From BCD1 sp942492125 (GTDB lineage Bacteria; Bacteroidota; Bacteroidia; Chitinophagales; Saprospiraceae), in assembly GCA_942492125.1 (NCBI GenBank), contig CALODM010000025.1, positions 124,001-188,000 on the forward strand: DNA of 64,000 nucleotides. The letters are read 5' to 3'. This document shows positions 1 to 9,330 of the stretch, in pieces. Every line of letters begins with the position of its first letter. The stretch's first letter is position 1. The translations under genes and the position numbers were made by a program. The notes beneath the pieces were generated by a model, which saw only the letters and a program-made list of their open reading frames with translations, did not search any database and had not been told where the DNA came from.

Positions 1-611
1 GTTGTATTAAATGGAGGCATATTCCCTGCTGATGTGCGCAGTTTACCCCCGGAAAAAGTTCTCAGCCAGTCTGCACGTTCCTGGTCGGAGCCATAGACTG
101 CCGAACCATCAATAAAAGCCGTAATGACATTCGGGTGCTCCCGTGGGTTATCCACAGAAGTTCCCGTCGAAGGGTCAAAGACATTTCTGAGCACATGGAT
201 TTCCACATTGCCCATTCCCAGCGGATCAAACCATTCATCACCTGGCTGAACATGGATAGAAACATCTTCATCTCCATCTGGTGTGAGGCCTATATCATGA
301 TCGATAAACTGGCCGAAAGACCAGCAAAAGTCACTCAATCCGACAGGATCAAAAATAGGATCATTCTGCGCAAATACCGTGTTACTTATTTTTCTCGGGT
401 TGAAGCGCAACCACCCGGCTGGTGATGAAATACCGTCCGTGTATGCGGAGGGGATCATTCTTAACAAATTTGTTCCAGCTTGTCCCCATTCAGGATTGTT
501 GGGATTATTATAGGACCCGTCATAGGTCCTGTACAAATCCGTATCCAATACCTGGGAAAAAAGCAATCCTGCGGTAAAAAATAAACTTAAAAAAAGTAGG
601 ACTCGTTTCAT
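1..611 (-). CDS. Animal-type haem peroxidase, N-terminal part (gene runs off left edge)
   Basis: My own translation from the ATG at 611-609 stays open to base 1, giving about 203 residues. The first ~20 form a signal peptide (MKRVLLFLSLFFTAGLLFSQ). Then come hallmarks of the animal haem peroxidase/peroxidasin family: the distal-histidine motif FGQFIDHDIGLTPDG (about residues 87-101) and, later, AFIDGSAVYGSD followed by RADWLRTF. In the family these residues bind haem and calcium and the enzyme oxidises halides or organic substrates with peroxide. The signal peptide places it outside the cytoplasm; a T9SS sorting domain may lie beyond the edge. A promoter lies at 774-805 and the leader contains two alternative hairpins. 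Family certain; substrate unknown. Confidence 0.85.
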   Translation of the reverse strand, partial: MKRVLLFLSLFFTAGLLFSQVLDTDLYRTYDGSYNNPNNPEWGQAGTNLLRMIPSAYTDGISSPAGWLRFNPRKISNTVFAQNDPIFDPVGLSDFCWSFGQFIDHDIGLTPDGDEDVSIHVQPGDEWFDPLGMGNVEIHVLRNVFDPSTGTSVDNPREHPNVITAFIDGSAVYGSDQERADWLRTFSGGKLRTSAGNMPPFNT

Positions 612-690
612 ATCATTCCAATTAATATATTGAGATTATAATTTCAAAACTGGTAAAACACACTAAACATCCAAAAAAATTACTACTGAA

Positions 691-719
691 ACAGGGCCTC
701 TTCCCTGTAAGCGGAAGAG
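691..719 (-). promoter_or_regulatory. Alternative hairpins in the peroxidase 5' leader
   Basis: Between the predicted promoter and the peroxidase start are two overlapping inverted repeats: ACAGGG (691-696) with CCCTGT (703-708), and CTCTTCC (698-704) with GGAAGAG (713-719). They share bases 703-704, so they cannot both form. There is no U-tract, so simple attenuation is not shown. The regulatory role is inference. Confidence 0.3.
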
Positions 720-773
720 CATAGGTATGTGATTAGCCATTTAGAAGTGCAGAACACCCCAAAATCTGTTATG

Positions 774-805
774 CAAATATACTGTGCTTACAACAAAAAG
801 ACAAA
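774..805 (-). promoter_or_regulatory. Bacteroidota-type promoter of the peroxidase gene
   Basis: Read on the reverse strand: TTTG (805-802), a 20-nt spacer, then TATATTTG (781-774), an exact match to the TTTG/TAnnTTTG consensus with correct spacing. A second TATATTTG overlaps the -33 element (809-802). Predicted leader about 155 nt. Confidence 0.6.
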
Positions 806-1208
806 TATAAAATTCAAGGGATTTTAACATGCTAAAAAATTGAGCTGATTCGCTGTTAACCTTTTGTCTCACATTCACTAAATGATGTCTGAAGAGTGCC
901 AAATTCATTGGTTGGTATCCGGCTTTTTGTTTTTAATTTTTTTGCAGACCCTTTGAGTAGAACTCAAGAAAATGATCGCAAAGCAGCTAAATAGTCGGCA
1001 AAATAACGCCTGCCCTACTCTTTAATGCAGCATATCCATGCATAAAAATCAACATATTTTACACAACTGCCACCCCGTACTCCGCCCCTGAAGCATAAAA
1101 TCATTTCCTGGCTACAGAAAAAATCGTCCGGAAAATGTCACGTTTCATATTCTCGCGGATTATATATATAGACATTATTTTAAAATCATCGAATAAAATT
1201 TCATTCCA

Positions 1209-1913
1209 ATGAATTTCAGAATTTCCCGGATAGGCAATGAATTTCTGTCACTGTTTTATCCTGACCTCTGCCTTGCCTGTCAAAAAAGCCCCCCGGTAAA
1301 ATCGCAAATTTTATGTGTACATTGTACTTATAAACTTCCACAGACCCGCTTCCACTTACACGAGGAAAATGCATTCACGGAACGGTTTTGGGGGAGACTC
1401 CCCTTACAGGCCGGGGCATCGCTTTATCGTTTCACCAAAGGAGGAGGAGTGCAAAACCTCATTCATCAGCTCAAATACAAAGGCCGTAAAGAAGTCGGAC
1501 TCAAAACCGGGCGGGTTTATGGTCAACAATTGAAAACAAGTCCTTTTTTCAGAACCATTGATATGATCGTACCCGTTCCTCTGCATCCCAGGAAGCAGCA
1601 CCAAAGGGGTTACAATCAAAGTGACCTGATCGCACGGGGGATAGCGGAAGGAATGCAAATTCCCTGGTCGGACCAAGTATTGGTTCGAAATACGTTTACG
1701 GAAACGCAAACCAGAAAATCAAGGTTGGAACGATTGGAAAATGTCTCTCAGGCCTTTGCCCTGAGGAATCCCTCTGCTATCAAAGGCAAACATCTGTTAT
1801 TAGTTGACGACGTGATCACGACCGGAGCTACTCTGGAAACCTGTGCTTTGAAAATGCTGGAAATCCCGGATACCCGGGTGAGTATGGTCACGCTCGCATT
1901 CGCGGATGTCTGA
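1209..1913 (+). CDS. comF: ComF family phosphoribosyltransferase-like protein
   Basis: 234 residues. The N-terminal zinc-ribbon has paired cysteines C21/C24 and C36/C39. The C-terminal half is a type I phosphoribosyltransferase fold with the PRPP-loop motif VDDVITTGAT at residues 199-208. ComF/GntX-type proteins are associated with DNA uptake and use of external DNA, but their reaction is not established. Length is normal for the family. The gene stands alone, facing pyrH tail to tail with 33 bases between stops, and no strong terminator hairpin is visible there. The ATG start is the only sensible one, since the zinc-ribbon follows directly. Confidence 0.9.
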   Translation: MNFRISRIGNEFLSLFYPDLCLACQKSPPVKSQILCVHCTYKLPQTRFHLHEENAFTERFWGRLPLQAGASLYRFTKGGGVQNLIHQLKYKGRKEVGLKTGRVYGQQLKTSPFFRTIDMIVPVPLHPRKQHQRGYNQSDLIARGIAEGMQIPWSDQVLVRNTFTETQTRKSRLERLENVSQAFALRNPSAIKGKHLLLVDDVITTGATLETCALKMLEIPDTRVSMVTLAFADV

Positions 1914-1946
1914 CAAGGAAACAGGGTTGTTTTTCAACTAAAATCT

Positions 1947-2657
1947 TCAACCTACCAGCGTACCAATCTCTTCTCCCTGAACAATCCGGGTAAGGTTCTG
2001 GTCGCCGTGGATATCAAAGACGATGATAGGAAGGTTATTTTCCTGGCACAAAGTAAAGGCTGTCATATCCATCACTCCAAGTCCGAGGCTGATCACTTTG
2101 GCAAAGCTGATGGTATCGTATTTGGTTGCCGTTGGATCTTTTTCAGGGTCGGCACTGTAAATGCCATCCACGCGGGTTCCCTTGAGGATAACATCGGCGC
2201 AAATCTCGTTGGCACGCAGGGCTGCGGCAGAGTCGGTGGTAAAATAAGGGCTTCCCGTACCGGCAGAAAAAATGACTACCCGCCCTTTTTCCAGGTGGCG
2301 GATGGCCCGGCGACGAATGTAAGGTTCTGCGATCTGTTTGATTTCAACTGCGGAGATGAGGCGGGTATAAACGCCCAACCCTTCCAGGGAACTTTGAAGC
2401 GCAAGGCCGTTGATCACCGTTGCAAGCATACCCATATAATCTCCCTGGACGCGCTCGATACCAGAATCTTTGGCGTGAAGGCCTCTAAAAATATTTCCTC
2501 CTCCAATCACGATAGCAACTTCTACACCCAGGTCAGAAAGGTTCTTGATCTCGTTGGCATAATGGCCTAACATTGGAGCAGAAATGCCGAACCCATCATC
2601 TCCCATCAGGGATTCTCCACTAAGTTTGAGGAGAACTCTTTTATATTTTAGCGCCAT
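1947..2657 (-). CDS. pyrH: UMP kinase
   Basis: 236 residues, full length for bacterial UMP kinase of the amino-acid-kinase fold. It phosphorylates UMP to UDP with ATP in the cytoplasm. The N-terminus has the KLSGESLMG phosphate-binding segment, then IVIGGGNIFRG and, in the C-terminal half, the DGIYSADPEKDP segment typical of PyrH. It lies downstream of tsf, an arrangement common in Bacteroidota and other bacteria, but a strong hairpin (2801-2830) separates the two, so pyrH probably has its own promoter within the 178-base gap as well as any read-through. Confidence 0.97.
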   Translation of the reverse strand: MALKYKRVLLKLSGESLMGDDGFGISAPMLGHYANEIKNLSDLGVEVAIVIGGGNIFRGLHAKDSGIERVQGDYMGMLATVINGLALQSSLEGLGVYTRLISAVEIKQIAEPYIRRRAIRHLEKGRVVIFSAGTGSPYFTTDSAAALRANEICADVILKGTRVDGIYSADPEKDPTATKYDTISFAKVISLGLGVMDMTAFTLCQENNLPIIVFDIHGDQNLTRIVQGEEIGTLVG

Positions 2658-2797
2658 GACTTTAAGAATTCTTGTAGTATGTTGGACAAGTTATAATACA
2701 GCCTGCAAGTTACGAAAAACAAATCTCAAATTTCAATAAGAAGTTTCTCCGGGCTTATTTCCCTTTTATTTTGGAACCGAGGGTCCGACAGAGACAT

Positions 2798-2832
2798 AAA
2801 AAAAGGGCGAATTGATTGATTCGCCCTTTTAT
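2798..2832 (-). terminator. Intrinsic terminator after tsf
   Basis: A perfect 12-bp stem, AAAAGGGCGAAT (2801-2812) with ATTCGCCCTTTT (2819-2830), loop of 6, flanked by A-runs and T-runs on both sides. On the reverse strand it starts six bases past the tsf stop codon and ends in a U-tract. Confidence 0.85.
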
Positions 2833-2835
2833 TTT

Positions 2836-3663
2836 TTATCCGAGAGTCACATGTTTGAATTCTGTGACGGTTAATTCAGGATCTTTACTTTGGAGGAAAG
2901 TAGTAATGGTTTGTTTACTGTCTTTCACAAACTGCTGGTTGAGCAAAGTCTTCTCTTTGAAGAATTTGTTCAGTTTACCAACAGCAATTTTTTCCAACAT
3001 AGCTTCAGGTTTACCTTCCTGGCGTGCCTGGTCTTTTCCGATTTCGATTTCTTTCTCGATAACTGATTTATCGACACCATCTTCATCGACAGCAATCGGG
3101 TGCATCGCAGCAACCTGCATAGCTACATCGCGGCCTGCTTCATAAATGGCTTCGCTGTTTTTGTTCAACCCTACCAAAACACCTGCTCTGTTCCCCATGT
3201 GGATATAGGGAGAAACGGTAGCAGCCTCGAGTCTTTCGAATGCAGCAAGTTCCAGTTTTTCACCGATAACACCTACCTGCTCTGTTACTTTCTCTGCAAC
3301 AGTGATCCCCCCGAAGTCTTGTGTCAGCAGCTCATTGAGGTCAGCAGGCCATTTATCCAGTGCCAACTGAGCGAAAGAAGTAGCCAATTCCACAAAGGCT
3401 TCATTCTTGGCAACGAAGTCAGTTTCGCAGCTTAATTTCACCACTACACCGCGGCTTTTATCGTCATTGACCATTGCGATAACAGCACCCTCACTTGCAT
3501 GACGGTCAGCACGCTTATCAGCCATTTTCTGACCTCTTTTGCGCAACAGTTCAATTGCTTTATCTACATCACCACCGGATTCGGTAAGCGCTTTTTTACA
3601 GTCCATCATCCCCGCGCCTGTCAGGTCGCGAAGTTTTTTTACATCAGAAGCTGAAATACTCAT
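2836..3663 (-). CDS. tsf: Translation elongation factor Ts
   Basis: 275 residues. EF-Ts is the guanine nucleotide exchange factor that regenerates EF-Tu-GTP. The N-terminal UBA-like domain (KKLRDLTGAGMMDCKKAL, about residues 9-26) and the core with KLSCETDFVAKNE (about residues 75-87) are diagnostic. It sits 74 bases downstream of rpsB in the usual rpsB-tsf pair, inside the rplM-rpsI-rpsB-tsf reverse-strand operon, and ends in a strong terminator. Confidence 0.98.
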   Translation of the reverse strand: MSISASDVKKLRDLTGAGMMDCKKALTESGGDVDKAIELLRKRGQKMADKRADRHASEGAVIAMVNDDKSRGVVVKLSCETDFVAKNEAFVELATSFAQLALDKWPADLNELLTQDFGGITVAEKVTEQVGVIGEKLELAAFERLEAATVSPYIHMGNRAGVLVGLNKNSEAIYEAGRDVAMQVAAMHPIAVDEDGVDKSVIEKEIEIGKDQARQEGKPEAMLEKIAVGKLNKFFKEKTLLNQQFVKDSKQTITTFLQSKDPELTVTEFKHVTLG

Positions 3664-3737
3664 GTTTATTGAAATATTTAATTTAAATAAAAAAGGTCAG
3701 GTCAGCAAACCATTCCTTTGTTAAAGTCAACGGAAGT

Positions 3738-4466
3738 TTATTCTGCGGCAGCAGCTGATTCCTTCTCAGCTTTTGAACTATTACGTTCTTCCAGCCCTTC
3801 CTTAATCGCCTCCACCATATGGTTAACGATAATACTGATTGATTTGGAAGCATCATCATTAGCCGGGATAGCGAAATCAACCTTGTTGGGATTGGCATTG
3901 GTATCCACCATTCCGAAGGTTCTCAATCCAAGCTTGTGGGCTTCAGCAATGGCAATGTGCTCATGCTCAATATCCACGATAAAGATTGCGCTGGGAAGGC
4001 GGTTGAGGTTAGCAATACCCCCAAGCACCTTGCGAAGTTTCTCCAATTCGCGGGTCAACGTCAGCCTTTCCTTTTTAGTTACATTTTCAAGACTTCCGTC
4101 ATTCAGCATTCTTTCGATATTCTGCATTTTCTTCACAGAACGACGAATGGTGGAAAAGTTGGTCATCATACCTCCCAGCCAACGATCAGTCACATAGGGC
4201 ATACCAACGCTCTGAGCGGCGGTGGCCACGATTTCACGGGCCTGCTTCTTGGTAGCAACAAACATGATTTTTCTTCCTGACCTGGCGATCTGCTTCATAG
4301 CTGCTGCAGCACGATCAAGATTTTCCAGTGTTCTGTTGATGTCAATGATATGGATACCTTTGCGTTCCATGAAAATGTAAGGTGCCATCTTTGGATTCCA
4401 CTTTTTCTTCAAGTGACCAAAGTGAACTCCGGCATCCAACAACTCTTTATAGGTAGGTTTTTGCAT
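3738..4466 (-). CDS. rpsB: 30S ribosomal protein S2
   Basis: About 242 residues from the ATG at 4466. An in-frame ATG 12 bases further up (4478) exists, but the conserved family start, QKPTYKELLDAGVHFGH, begins right after the 4466 codon. S2 binds the 30S body near S1 and is needed for mRNA binding. Further conserved stretches include KWNPKMAPYIF and TDRWLGGMMTNFSTI. The C-terminus ends in an Ala/Glu-rich tail. Second-last gene of the rplM-rpsI-rpsB-tsf operon. Confidence 0.97.
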   Translation of the reverse strand: MQKPTYKELLDAGVHFGHLKKKWNPKMAPYIFMERKGIHIIDINRTLENLDRAAAAMKQIARSGRKIMFVATKKQAREIVATAAQSVGMPYVTDRWLGGMMTNFSTIRRSVKKMQNIERMLNDGSLENVTKKERLTLTRELEKLRKVLGGIANLNRLPSAIFIVDIEHEHIAIAEAHKLGLRTFGMVDTNANPNKVDFAIPANDDASKSISIIVNHMVEAIKEGLEERNSSKAEKESAAAAE

Positions 4467-4538
4467 TATTCTAAGCATTAAAGTTCAAAACAAATAAAAT
4501 TGAAACAGGCTTTGCCTGAAATAAGCGTCCAAAAAGCA

Positions 4539-4925
4539 TTAACGCTTTGAGAACTGGAAGCTCTTTCTCGCTTTTGGCTTACCGTATTTCTTACGCTCAA
4601 CCACACGGGCATCACGGGTAAGGAATTTTTCAGATTTAAGCGAGGTACGAAAATCTTCATTGAGTTTAACCAAAGCTCTGGCAATCGCCATTCTGATCGC
4701 TTCAGCCTGGCCTTTAAAACCACCTCCGCTTACATTAACTTTCAAATCGTAAATATTCTCAACGGCTACTGTTTTGAAAGGAGCAGTAACTTTATTTTGA
4801 ATATGAGGAAGGGGAAAGTACTCTTTGTAATCTTTGCCGTTCACGAGGATCTTACCTTCTCCTTTAGTGAGGTAAACTCTCGCGATCGATGCCTTTCTTC
4901 TTCCTATTGCATTAATCATTTCCAT
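4539..4925 (-). CDS. rpsI: 30S ribosomal protein S9
   Basis: 128 residues, normal length. It begins with NAIGRRKASIARVYL and ends with the basic C-terminal tail KYGKPKARKSFQFSKR, which in the family reaches into the P-site and touches the tRNA anticodon stem. It follows rplM by 27 bases, the near-universal L13-S9 gene pair, and is clearly cotranscribed with it. Confidence 0.98.
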   Translation of the reverse strand: MEMINAIGRRKASIARVYLTKGEGKILVNGKDYKEYFPLPHIQNKVTAPFKTVAVENIYDLKVNVSGGGFKGQAEAIRMAIARALVKLNEDFRTSLKSEKFLTRDARVVERKKYGKPKARKSFQFSKR

Positions 4926-4952
4926 ATTAAAAAAATGTATTTTTTATCCTTC

Positions 4953-5396
4953 TTAAAATTCAAATGGTTGTGGCTTCTGTGCTTCATGCGGATGCTCGGT
5001 ACCTTCATACACGAAAAGCTTCTTGATCATCGCACGTCCCAACTTAGTTTTAGGCAGCATACCTTTTACGGCATTCTCCAGGATGAAACGAGGCTTCTTG
5101 TCCATCATTTCTTTTGCCGTGGTAGACTTCTGCCCTCCAGGATATCCTGAATATCTCTGGTATTGCTTATCCGCTAATTTGTTACCGGTAAAGCGTACTT
5201 TATCTGCATTTATCACAACGATAAAATCACCACAGTCAACGTGTGGTGTATAACTTGGTTTGTGTTTGCCCTTCAGCACAGTGGCGATTTTGGTGCATAA
5301 GCGGCCCACAATCTCTCCTTCAGCATCAATCACGTACCAGTTGCGGTCAACGGTCTCTTTTTTGGCTGATTCTGTCTTATAACTCAGTGTATTCAC
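4953..5396 (-). CDS. rplM: 50S ribosomal protein L13
   Basis: 147 residues. L13 is an early-assembly 23S rRNA-binding protein. Family signatures include DAEGEIVGRL near residue 24, KPSYTPHVDCGDFIVV in the first half, and GYPGGQKS, KGMLPKTKLGR in the second half. First gene of the four-gene ribosomal/EF-Ts operon. A promoter lies at 5443-5474, leaving a leader of about 45 nt. A ribosomal leader RNA is conceivable because L13 leader motifs are known in Bacteroidia, but I cannot show one here. Confidence 0.98.
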   Translation of the reverse strand: MNTLSYKTESAKKETVDRNWYVIDAEGEIVGRLCTKIATVLKGKHKPSYTPHVDCGDFIVVINADKVRFTGNKLADKQYQRYSGYPGGQKSTTAKEMMDKKPRFILENAVKGMLPKTKLGRAMIKKLFVYEGTEHPHEAQKPQPFEF

Positions 5397-5926
5397 TTCT
5401 TTGTTATTTTAAATTAAAAAACACCTTTTTCTAAAGGCGGTGCAAATGTAGATTTTATTTGCAGAATAAACAAGCCTTTTAAAAACTTTTTTTCAACCAC
5501 ACCTTCATAAGTCATTGATAAACAGTCAAAATATCGCACATTTTTTTTAAAGCCCGACAGTAAGGCCCTAAAAAAGAGTTGTCGGAACACCTGGTTTTCA
5601 ACAAAAACCCCAAGCTTTATTTGGTGATCATCTGCTATTTACGGGTTTCAATTGGTCAATAGGACTCAAAAACAATATTTGACATTTTCACTGGAAGGGT
5701 TATTTGAAAAATGGCCAATCCCTTTTGTTATTCCGGAAAATGTAAATCCAACGTAAAAAATCCATTTCATCCTTATTTAACAGCCATTCATCGATTTTGT
5801 GTTTTTATAGTATAAAAACTGAAAAGATTATGGTTACTTTGGATTAAATCACAAATTCGCTACAATATTTGGAATTTACCTCCCAGATTTCCCAAACAAT
5901 ACTTTTTACTTTTTAAACATTACACA
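5397..5926. other. Intergenic region between rplM and the peroxiredoxin gene
   Basis: A 530-base AT-rich divergent gap. It contains the rplM promoter on the left. On the right a TTACTTTG (5834-5841, one mismatch from TAnnTTTG) lies about 85 bases before the peroxiredoxin start and may be its -7 element. A weak six-bp inverted repeat (CCGACA 5554-5559 / TGTCGG 5580-5585) is the only other structure. No coding remnant was found. Confidence 0.5.
5443..5474 (-). promoter_or_regulatory. Promoter of the rplM operon
   Basis: On the reverse strand CTTG (5474-5471), a 20-nt spacer and TACATTTG (5450-5443). The -7 element is a perfect TAnnTTTG; the -33 element matches three of four bases. It lies 47 bases upstream of the rplM start, the right place for the operon promoter. 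Confidence 0.65.
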
Positions 5927-6655
5927 ATGAGAAAACTTCTTATCATTGGAGGGCTGTTGTTTTTCGTATTTGCGTCAGCTACCGCCCAACCAAGAAGTAG
6001 TCAGCGAATCCCCCTGATCGGTTCAAAAGCGCCTGCTTTTAAAGCCCCTTCAACCAATGGACCGATAAGCTTTCCCGACGATTTCGGAGATCGTTGGAAA
6101 ATACTGTTTGCCCACCCCCGCGACTTCACACCGGTATGTTCGTCCGAAATTCTCGACCTCGCACACAGACAGCAGGAATTCAATACCCTTAACACTCAGA
6201 TCGTTGTTATGTCTGTAGACCGAATGGTTTCTCATCAAAGCTGGAAAGCAGACCTGGAGTCCATTGATTTAAATGGTCAGGGGAAAGTTAATATCAACTT
6301 CCCGCTTGTCGTGGATAGTTCCTATGCTATCGCCTATAAATATGGGATGGTAGACACGCAATCCCAATCCGGGCAAAGCGTACGGGGAATATTCTTTATC
6401 GACCCACAAAATACAATCAGGGCTTTTCAATTCTATCCAAGCGAAGTGGGCAGAAATACAGAAGAGATCCTCCGCACTTTAAAAGCACTGCAGGCACATG
6501 ACCGTCACGGAGATATTCTCCTGCCCGTCAACTGGCAACCCGGCGATGACTTCATGAAACCTTTTCTTACCCCGGAAGACAAGGAAGCATTGAAAAAACC
6601 GGATTCGGAAATTTATTACATCAATTGGTATATGATTTATAAAAAGGCCAGGTAA
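5927..6655 (+). CDS. Exported 1-Cys-type peroxiredoxin (AhpC/TSA family)
   Basis: 242 residues. Residues 1-20 are a signal peptide ending ASATAQ, so the protein is probably periplasmic. The thioredoxin-fold core carries HPRDFTPVCSSE with the peroxidatic Cys71, in the form typical of the Prx6/1-Cys group. The long C-terminal part (LLPVNWQPGDDF, about residues 203-214) also matches that group. It reduces hydrogen peroxide and organic peroxides. No second conserved Cys is evident, so an external thiol is probably the reductant. The TonB receptor gene starts 50 bases downstream on the same strand, so the two may be cotranscribed. Confidence 0.93.
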   Translation: MRKLLIIGGLLFFVFASATAQPRSSQRIPLIGSKAPAFKAPSTNGPISFPDDFGDRWKILFAHPRDFTPVCSSEILDLAHRQQEFNTLNTQIVVMSVDRMVSHQSWKADLESIDLNGQGKVNINFPLVVDSSYAIAYKYGMVDTQSQSGQSVRGIFFIDPQNTIRAFQFYPSEVGRNTEEILRTLKALQAHDRHGDILLPVNWQPGDDFMKPFLTPEDKEALKKPDSEIYYINWYMIYKKAR

Positions 6656-6705
6656 CCAGCCGGCTTACCACTGACACTCATTTCAAATCAACCACTTCAA
6701 ATTTT

Positions 6706-9144
6706 ATGAAACATCCAAAATTCCCATTGCTCCTGGTCATAACGATCTTTTGCTCCCTGGTGCAATTAGGCGCACAAGAAAACCAGGCACAAATCAAGGG
6801 TTTTATTTATAGCCCGGAAAACGAACCATCGGAGTTTTCCACCGTCGTCCTGATGAATAAGGATTCCGTATTCATGAAAGGAACCATGAGTGATCCGGAC
6901 GGCTCTTTTTTATTTGACAATTTAGCCCGCGGAGATTATTTCGTCATGGTCAAAAACATGGAGTTCAAGACATTCATCTCTGATCTGATCCCCCTTGAGG
7001 GAAGGGAGGTGGTTGAACTTGAAAAAATCCAGCTGGAAAGCAACATTAATGTTTTGGACGAGATCGTGGTTCGCGGAGAAAAGGCCATGGTGGAAATACA
7101 CCCCGACAAAATGGTATACAATGTAGAAAACAGCGTAAATGCCTCAGGTAATAACGGGCTGGAATTGCTGAGTAAATCTCCGGGAGTCGTGATTGACATG
7201 GATAACAATATCCTGCTGCAAGGTAAATCGGGTGTTCAGATATACATCAATGGCCGGCCTTCCAGGATTTCAGGAACCGACCTCACCAATATGCTTGAAG
7301 GCATGCGCTCTGAAAATATTAAATCTATTGAAATTATTTCCAACCCTTCCTCCAGGTTTGACGCTGAAGGAACCGGAGGAATCATCAATATCGTGCTAAA
7401 AAGAAATACGAGTTCAGGGTTTAACGGCAACTTAATTGGCAGTTACTCCAAAGGATTCCAGGCCCGGTCAAGTTTGGGTGCGAGCCTGAACTACAGCGGC
7501 AAAAAATTGAACGCATTCTCCAGCATAAACTTTTCAGACAATGATTTCCAGCAAGATCGTAATGAAACCATGTTGCGGCAGGATTTCCTGCTGGATATGG
7601 ACTCCGAAAGCATCAACGACAGGAAGGGCCTCAACTTCTCCGGTGGATTGGATTACAGCCTTAATTCGGAACATACGATCAGCCTGGATGCCCGTATATT
7701 CATAAACGACAGGGTAGAGACCCTTGTAAGTGATACCTATATTTTTGATGTCCAGGGAATTATTGACCCTGAATTACTCGTGGCAGAGTCCGTTGATGAA
7801 GCACCCAGTCAAAACTACAACGGGAACATTCATTACAGCTTTAACCCGAATAAGAGTTCAAGCCTGACAGCAGATGTTAGTTTGGGCAGTTATTCTTTGG
7901 CCAGAAAAACCTTCCAGCCTAATCGATATTTTAATGAGGGCGGCAATGTGTTTTTACGGTCAATTGACAGTGAATTTACTGCCAATACAGATATCAACCT
8001 CTTTTCCGCACAGGTCGACTACGAAAAAGATATCAATATTTTTACCATTTCATCCGGAGCCAAATATTCCTATATCCAAACGGACAACGAGCTGGCCTTT
8101 TACAATATCGAGAACAATAACCTTGTACTCGATATCAACAGGAGCAATGATTTTTCCTACCTGGAGAAGGTAGCGGCCGCCTATTTGATCGTTGCTGCTA
8201 AACCTACCAAGACCATAAGCCTGAATGCCGGACTCCGGGTGGAAAACACTTCTTCCCTGGGAGAGCTTATGAGCGCTGTTCCAACGCCGGATGATATCGT
8301 TCCGAGAAACTACACCAGCCTGTTTCCCAATATAAGCATCTCTTATAATGATAACGAAAACCATGCCATCAGCCTCAATGTCGGAAGGCGAATCACCCGC
8401 CCCAACTATCAGGACCTGAATCCATTTGAACGCAAATATAGCGAGTTGGCGGCCTGGAGAGGTAATCCATTTCTACAACCCAATTATATTACCAACTATC
8501 AGTTGAACTATTCCTTTAAAAGGAAACTGGTGATATCCAACACCTACAGCATCACTACCAACTTTTTCGCCAATATTTTTGAAGTGGTGGGCGAAAAGGG
8601 AAACGTGATCATTCCAAGGAATATGGATAAAGCTACCAATAATGGACTTTCAGTGAGCTATCCGCAAAAGGTTTTTGACTGGTGGGAATTTTCTACATTC
8701 CTGATCTATAATTATTCCACTTTTAGCGGAGATATCGAAGGCACCGTCATTGACCTGACGGCGAACATCGTCAATTTCCGGTGGCAAAATAAACTTAAAC
8801 TGCCCTCGGACATCACCATGGAATTATCCTGTTTCGCCTCCAGTCCCTGGGTTTGGCGCGGCACGGTAAATGTGCAAGGATACTACCGAATTGACCTGGG
8901 TGTCAAGAGAGAATTTTTTGACAAAAAATTATTATTGCAGGTAACCGCTAACGACTTATTCAACACCGGTAGTATCTATTACTATGAAAGCGACTATGGT
9001 GGTATGATCGTCGACGGGGACATTGGTTTTGACGGGCAAAGATTTGGCGTAAGCGCTACCTATAAATTCGGGAATCAGAAGTCTAAAAAATCACGCAGAG
9101 GGAAGTCCGCTATTGACGATGAGTTGCGGAGGATATCTGATTGA
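6706..9144 (+). CDS. TonB-dependent outer-membrane receptor with carboxypeptidase-like regulatory domain
   Basis: 812 residues: signal peptide to about residue 24 (ending LVQLGAQ), a carboxypeptidase-regulatory-like beta-sandwich (about 28-110, ending VLDEIVVRGEK), a TonB plug domain (about 120-230, with VQIYINGRPSRI and the FDAEGTGGIINIVLK segment), and a C-terminal beta-barrel of the OmpF-brl_3 type ending SATYKFG. Such receptors import large or scarce nutrients across the outer membrane using TonB energy, but there is no SusD partner nearby, so it is not a standard glycan-uptake pair. Substrate unknown. The last residues (KKSRRGKSAIDDELRR) form a charged tail past the barrel. Confidence 0.92.
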   Translation: MKHPKFPLLLVITIFCSLVQLGAQENQAQIKGFIYSPENEPSEFSTVVLMNKDSVFMKGTMSDPDGSFLFDNLARGDYFVMVKNMEFKTFISDLIPLEGREVVELEKIQLESNINVLDEIVVRGEKAMVEIHPDKMVYNVENSVNASGNNGLELLSKSPGVVIDMDNNILLQGKSGVQIYINGRPSRISGTDLTNMLEGMRSENIKSIEIISNPSSRFDAEGTGGIINIVLKRNTSSGFNGNLIGSYSKGFQARSSLGASLNYSGKKLNAFSSINFSDNDFQQDRNETMLRQDFLLDMDSESINDRKGLNFSGGLDYSLNSEHTISLDARIFINDRVETLVSDTYIFDVQGIIDPELLVAESVDEAPSQNYNGNIHYSFNPNKSSSLTADVSLGSYSLARKTFQPNRYFNEGGNVFLRSIDSEFTANTDINLFSAQVDYEKDINIFTISSGAKYSYIQTDNELAFYNIENNNLVLDINRSNDFSYLEKVAAAYLIVAAKPTKTISLNAGLRVENTSSLGELMSAVPTPDDIVPRNYTSLFPNISISYNDNENHAISLNVGRRITRPNYQDLNPFERKYSELAAWRGNPFLQPNYITNYQLNYSFKRKLVISNTYSITTNFFANIFEVVGEKGNVIIPRNMDKATNNGLSVSYPQKVFDWWEFSTFLIYNYSTFSGDIEGTVIDLTANIVNFRWQNKLKLPSDITMELSCFASSPWVWRGTVNVQGYYRIDLGVKREFFDKKLLLQVTANDLFNTGSIYYYESDYGGMIVDGDIGFDGQRFGVSATYKFGNQKSKKSRRGKSAIDDELRRISD

Positions 9145-9162
9145 TCTCAAGGCGTCACCTTG
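9141..9162 (+). repeat. Left copy of an exact 22-bp inverted repeat
   Basis: Bases 9141-9162 are the exact reverse complement of 11662-11683. Each copy itself contains the near-palindrome CAAGGCGTCACCTTG, able to form a CAAGG/CCTTG stem. It begins right at the 3' end of the TonB-receptor gene, so it could also act as a weak terminator. Confidence 0.75.
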
Positions 9163-9330
9163 AAGGTTTCCGAATGCTGTAAATTTTCATTAGAATAAAA
9201 AAGTCGGAAAATGAAACCTGGCTTACATTTCATTTAATCTATCCTGATGTAGGTTAAACAAAATATTCGTTGATACGTTTCAGGTTTAGCACTAAATATA
9301 CATCCATTGACTAAACCAAAATTTATTGAA

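Larger units (their letters stand above)
612..1208. other. Intergenic region between peroxidase and comF
   Basis: About 600 bases between divergent genes. The left part holds the peroxidase leader and promoter. The right part is AT-rich with a TATATATATA run at about 1161-1170 upstream of comF; no TAnnTTTG element is visible there. I found no coding remnant or RNA gene. Confidence 0.6.

Noticed and set aside
62..425. Open frames of 71 and 96 codons near the left edge
   Set aside because: They overlap the peroxidase gene out of frame or antisense and have no protein-like features; the peroxidase reading is clearly right.
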